Of a DNA stretch of 5,545 bases, positions 5,107 through 5,545 are shown in pieces. Made by a program: the position numbers and the translations under genes. The stretch covers positions 1 through 5,545 of the forward strand of contig JAEYSQ010000183.1 of the NCBI GenBank assembly GCA_023434465.1, given 5' to 3'. This DNA is from Actinomycetes bacterium (GTDB lineage Bacteria > Actinomycetota > Thermoleophilia > Solirubrobacterales > 70-9). Every line of letters starts with the position of its first letter. Positions within the stretch are counted from its first letter, which is position 1. Under the pieces are notes generated by a model. That model ran no database searches. It was given only the letters and a program-made list of their open reading frames with translations, and was not told where the DNA came from.

Positions 5107-5545
5107 ATGCCACGGCTGGGTTTCCGGTTGCCGTCACCGGCAATGGTGGTGGCGCTGGTCTCACTGATAGTCGCTCTCGGAGGAACGAGCTACGCGGTCG
5201 TGAACCTGCCGAAGGACAGCGTCGGCACAAAGCAGCACAAGAAGAAGGCCGTGACCGCGCCAAAGGTCCGGGCCAACGCGAATACCAGCCCGAAGGTCAA
5301 GGACAGGTCGTTGCTTCGTCGCGACTTCAAGAAAGGGCATCTCCCGTCCGGACCCGGCAACGCCTTCTTCGCCACGCAATCAGGCCTGGCCACCCTCGCC
5401 AATCCCGCTGCCCAGGCTAAGCTCGCGACAGTTTCCCTCCCGGCCGGCTCTTACACCTTCTCGGCTCAGGCCTTCGCTTTCCAGCAGGGACCGAACGGGA
5501 GCGCCGATCAGGTCATGTGTTCGATCCGCACCGGAACGAACGTGA
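5107..5545 (+). CDS. Secreted protein with Thermoleophilia-type N-terminus, 3' end outside window
   Basis: The first 146 residues of an exported protein that continues past the right edge. Residues 1-30 are a signal peptide: MPRLGFRLPSP is a basic start, AMVVALVSLIVALGG the hydrophobic core, and TSYA a likely signal peptidase I site after Ala30. Residues 33-45 (NLPKDSVGTKQHK) and about 46-80 form a Lys/Arg-rich linker with two related VxAPKVR / TSPKVKD segments and RSLLRRDFKKGHLP. I recognise this layout from many paralogous secreted or surface proteins of Solirubrobacterales. From about residue 84 a beta-rich domain begins: AFFAT, KLATVSLPAGSYTFSAQAFAF, then VMCSI. The SLPAGSYTFSAQA pattern resembles a jelly-roll-like strand pair seen in these proteins. 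The function is unknown. It is divergent from the c-di-GMP protein gene across 235 bp. ATG 5107 is preferred because the signal peptide starts there and a GGGGTGG lies just upstream. Confidence 0.82.
   Translation, partial: MPRLGFRLPSPAMVVALVSLIVALGGTSYAVVNLPKDSVGTKQHKKKAVTAPKVRANANTSPKVKDRSLLRRDFKKGHLPSGPGNAFFATQSGLATLANPAAQAKLATVSLPAGSYTFSAQAFAFQQGPNGSADQVMCSIRTGTNV

Noticed and set aside
4920..5108. 62-codon minus-strand frame in the divergent intergenic region
   Set aside because: No family resemblance, no clear ribosome binding site, and it would cover the promoter of the secreted-protein gene.
1..5545. Mobile elements, CRISPR array, tRNA/rRNA, defence or phage system
   Set aside because: No transposase, integrase, direct-repeat arrays, cloverleaf pattern or target-site duplications were seen. 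All larger frames are accounted for by ordinary regulatory, envelope and signalling families.

Overview
The window reads as GC-rich chromosomal DNA of an actinobacterium, most likely class Thermoleophilia (order Solirubrobacterales). The best clue is the gene entering at the 3' end. Its N-terminus (a PSPAMVVALVSLIVALGG-type signal followed by a NLPKDSVGTKQ stretch) is a design I associate with large families of secreted proteins in that group. The DUF4333 lipoprotein and the DUF6458 membrane protein are also typically actinobacterial. This placement comes from recall, not from a search.

Layout. On the minus strand at the left edge lie a Crp/Fnr-type regulator (278-1030) and, 32 bp downstream, the start of a VOC/glyoxalase-fold gene cut by the window edge (3-245). 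Divergent from the regulator is a DUF4333 lipoprotein (1157-1513). Next comes a tight two-gene plus-strand operon: an ArsR-type repressor (1618-1959) whose stop overlaps the start of an SRPBCC/AHSA1-type gene (1956-2471). It ends in a strong hairpin (2453-2479) shared with a convergent small DUF6458 membrane protein (2492-2701, minus). Upstream of that, on the same strand, is a 698-residue cytosolic PAS-PAS-GGDEF-EAL cyclic-di-GMP protein (2775-4871, minus). A 235-bp intergenic region separates it from the divergent, truncated secreted protein gene (5107-5545, plus).

How the genes work together. Most are single-gene regulatory or envelope functions. The only clear functional unit is the ArsR-SRPBCC pair, whose start region holds a perfect palindrome (1594-1603) just upstream of the predicted -10 element. 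This suggests autorepression. The Crp-type regulator may control itself, the VOC gene and the divergent lipoprotein. The c-di-GMP enzyme and the divergent surface protein share an intergenic region, but no functional link is shown.

The most notable structure is in the promoters. Four genes (VOC, Crp-type, DUF4333, arsR) carry a TANNNT -10-like hexamer 6-8 nt upstream of the start codon, the geometry of leaderless transcription. The genes with a clear Shine-Dalgarno lack it. No mobile element, CRISPR array, tRNA, rRNA or clearly novel multi-gene system was seen.
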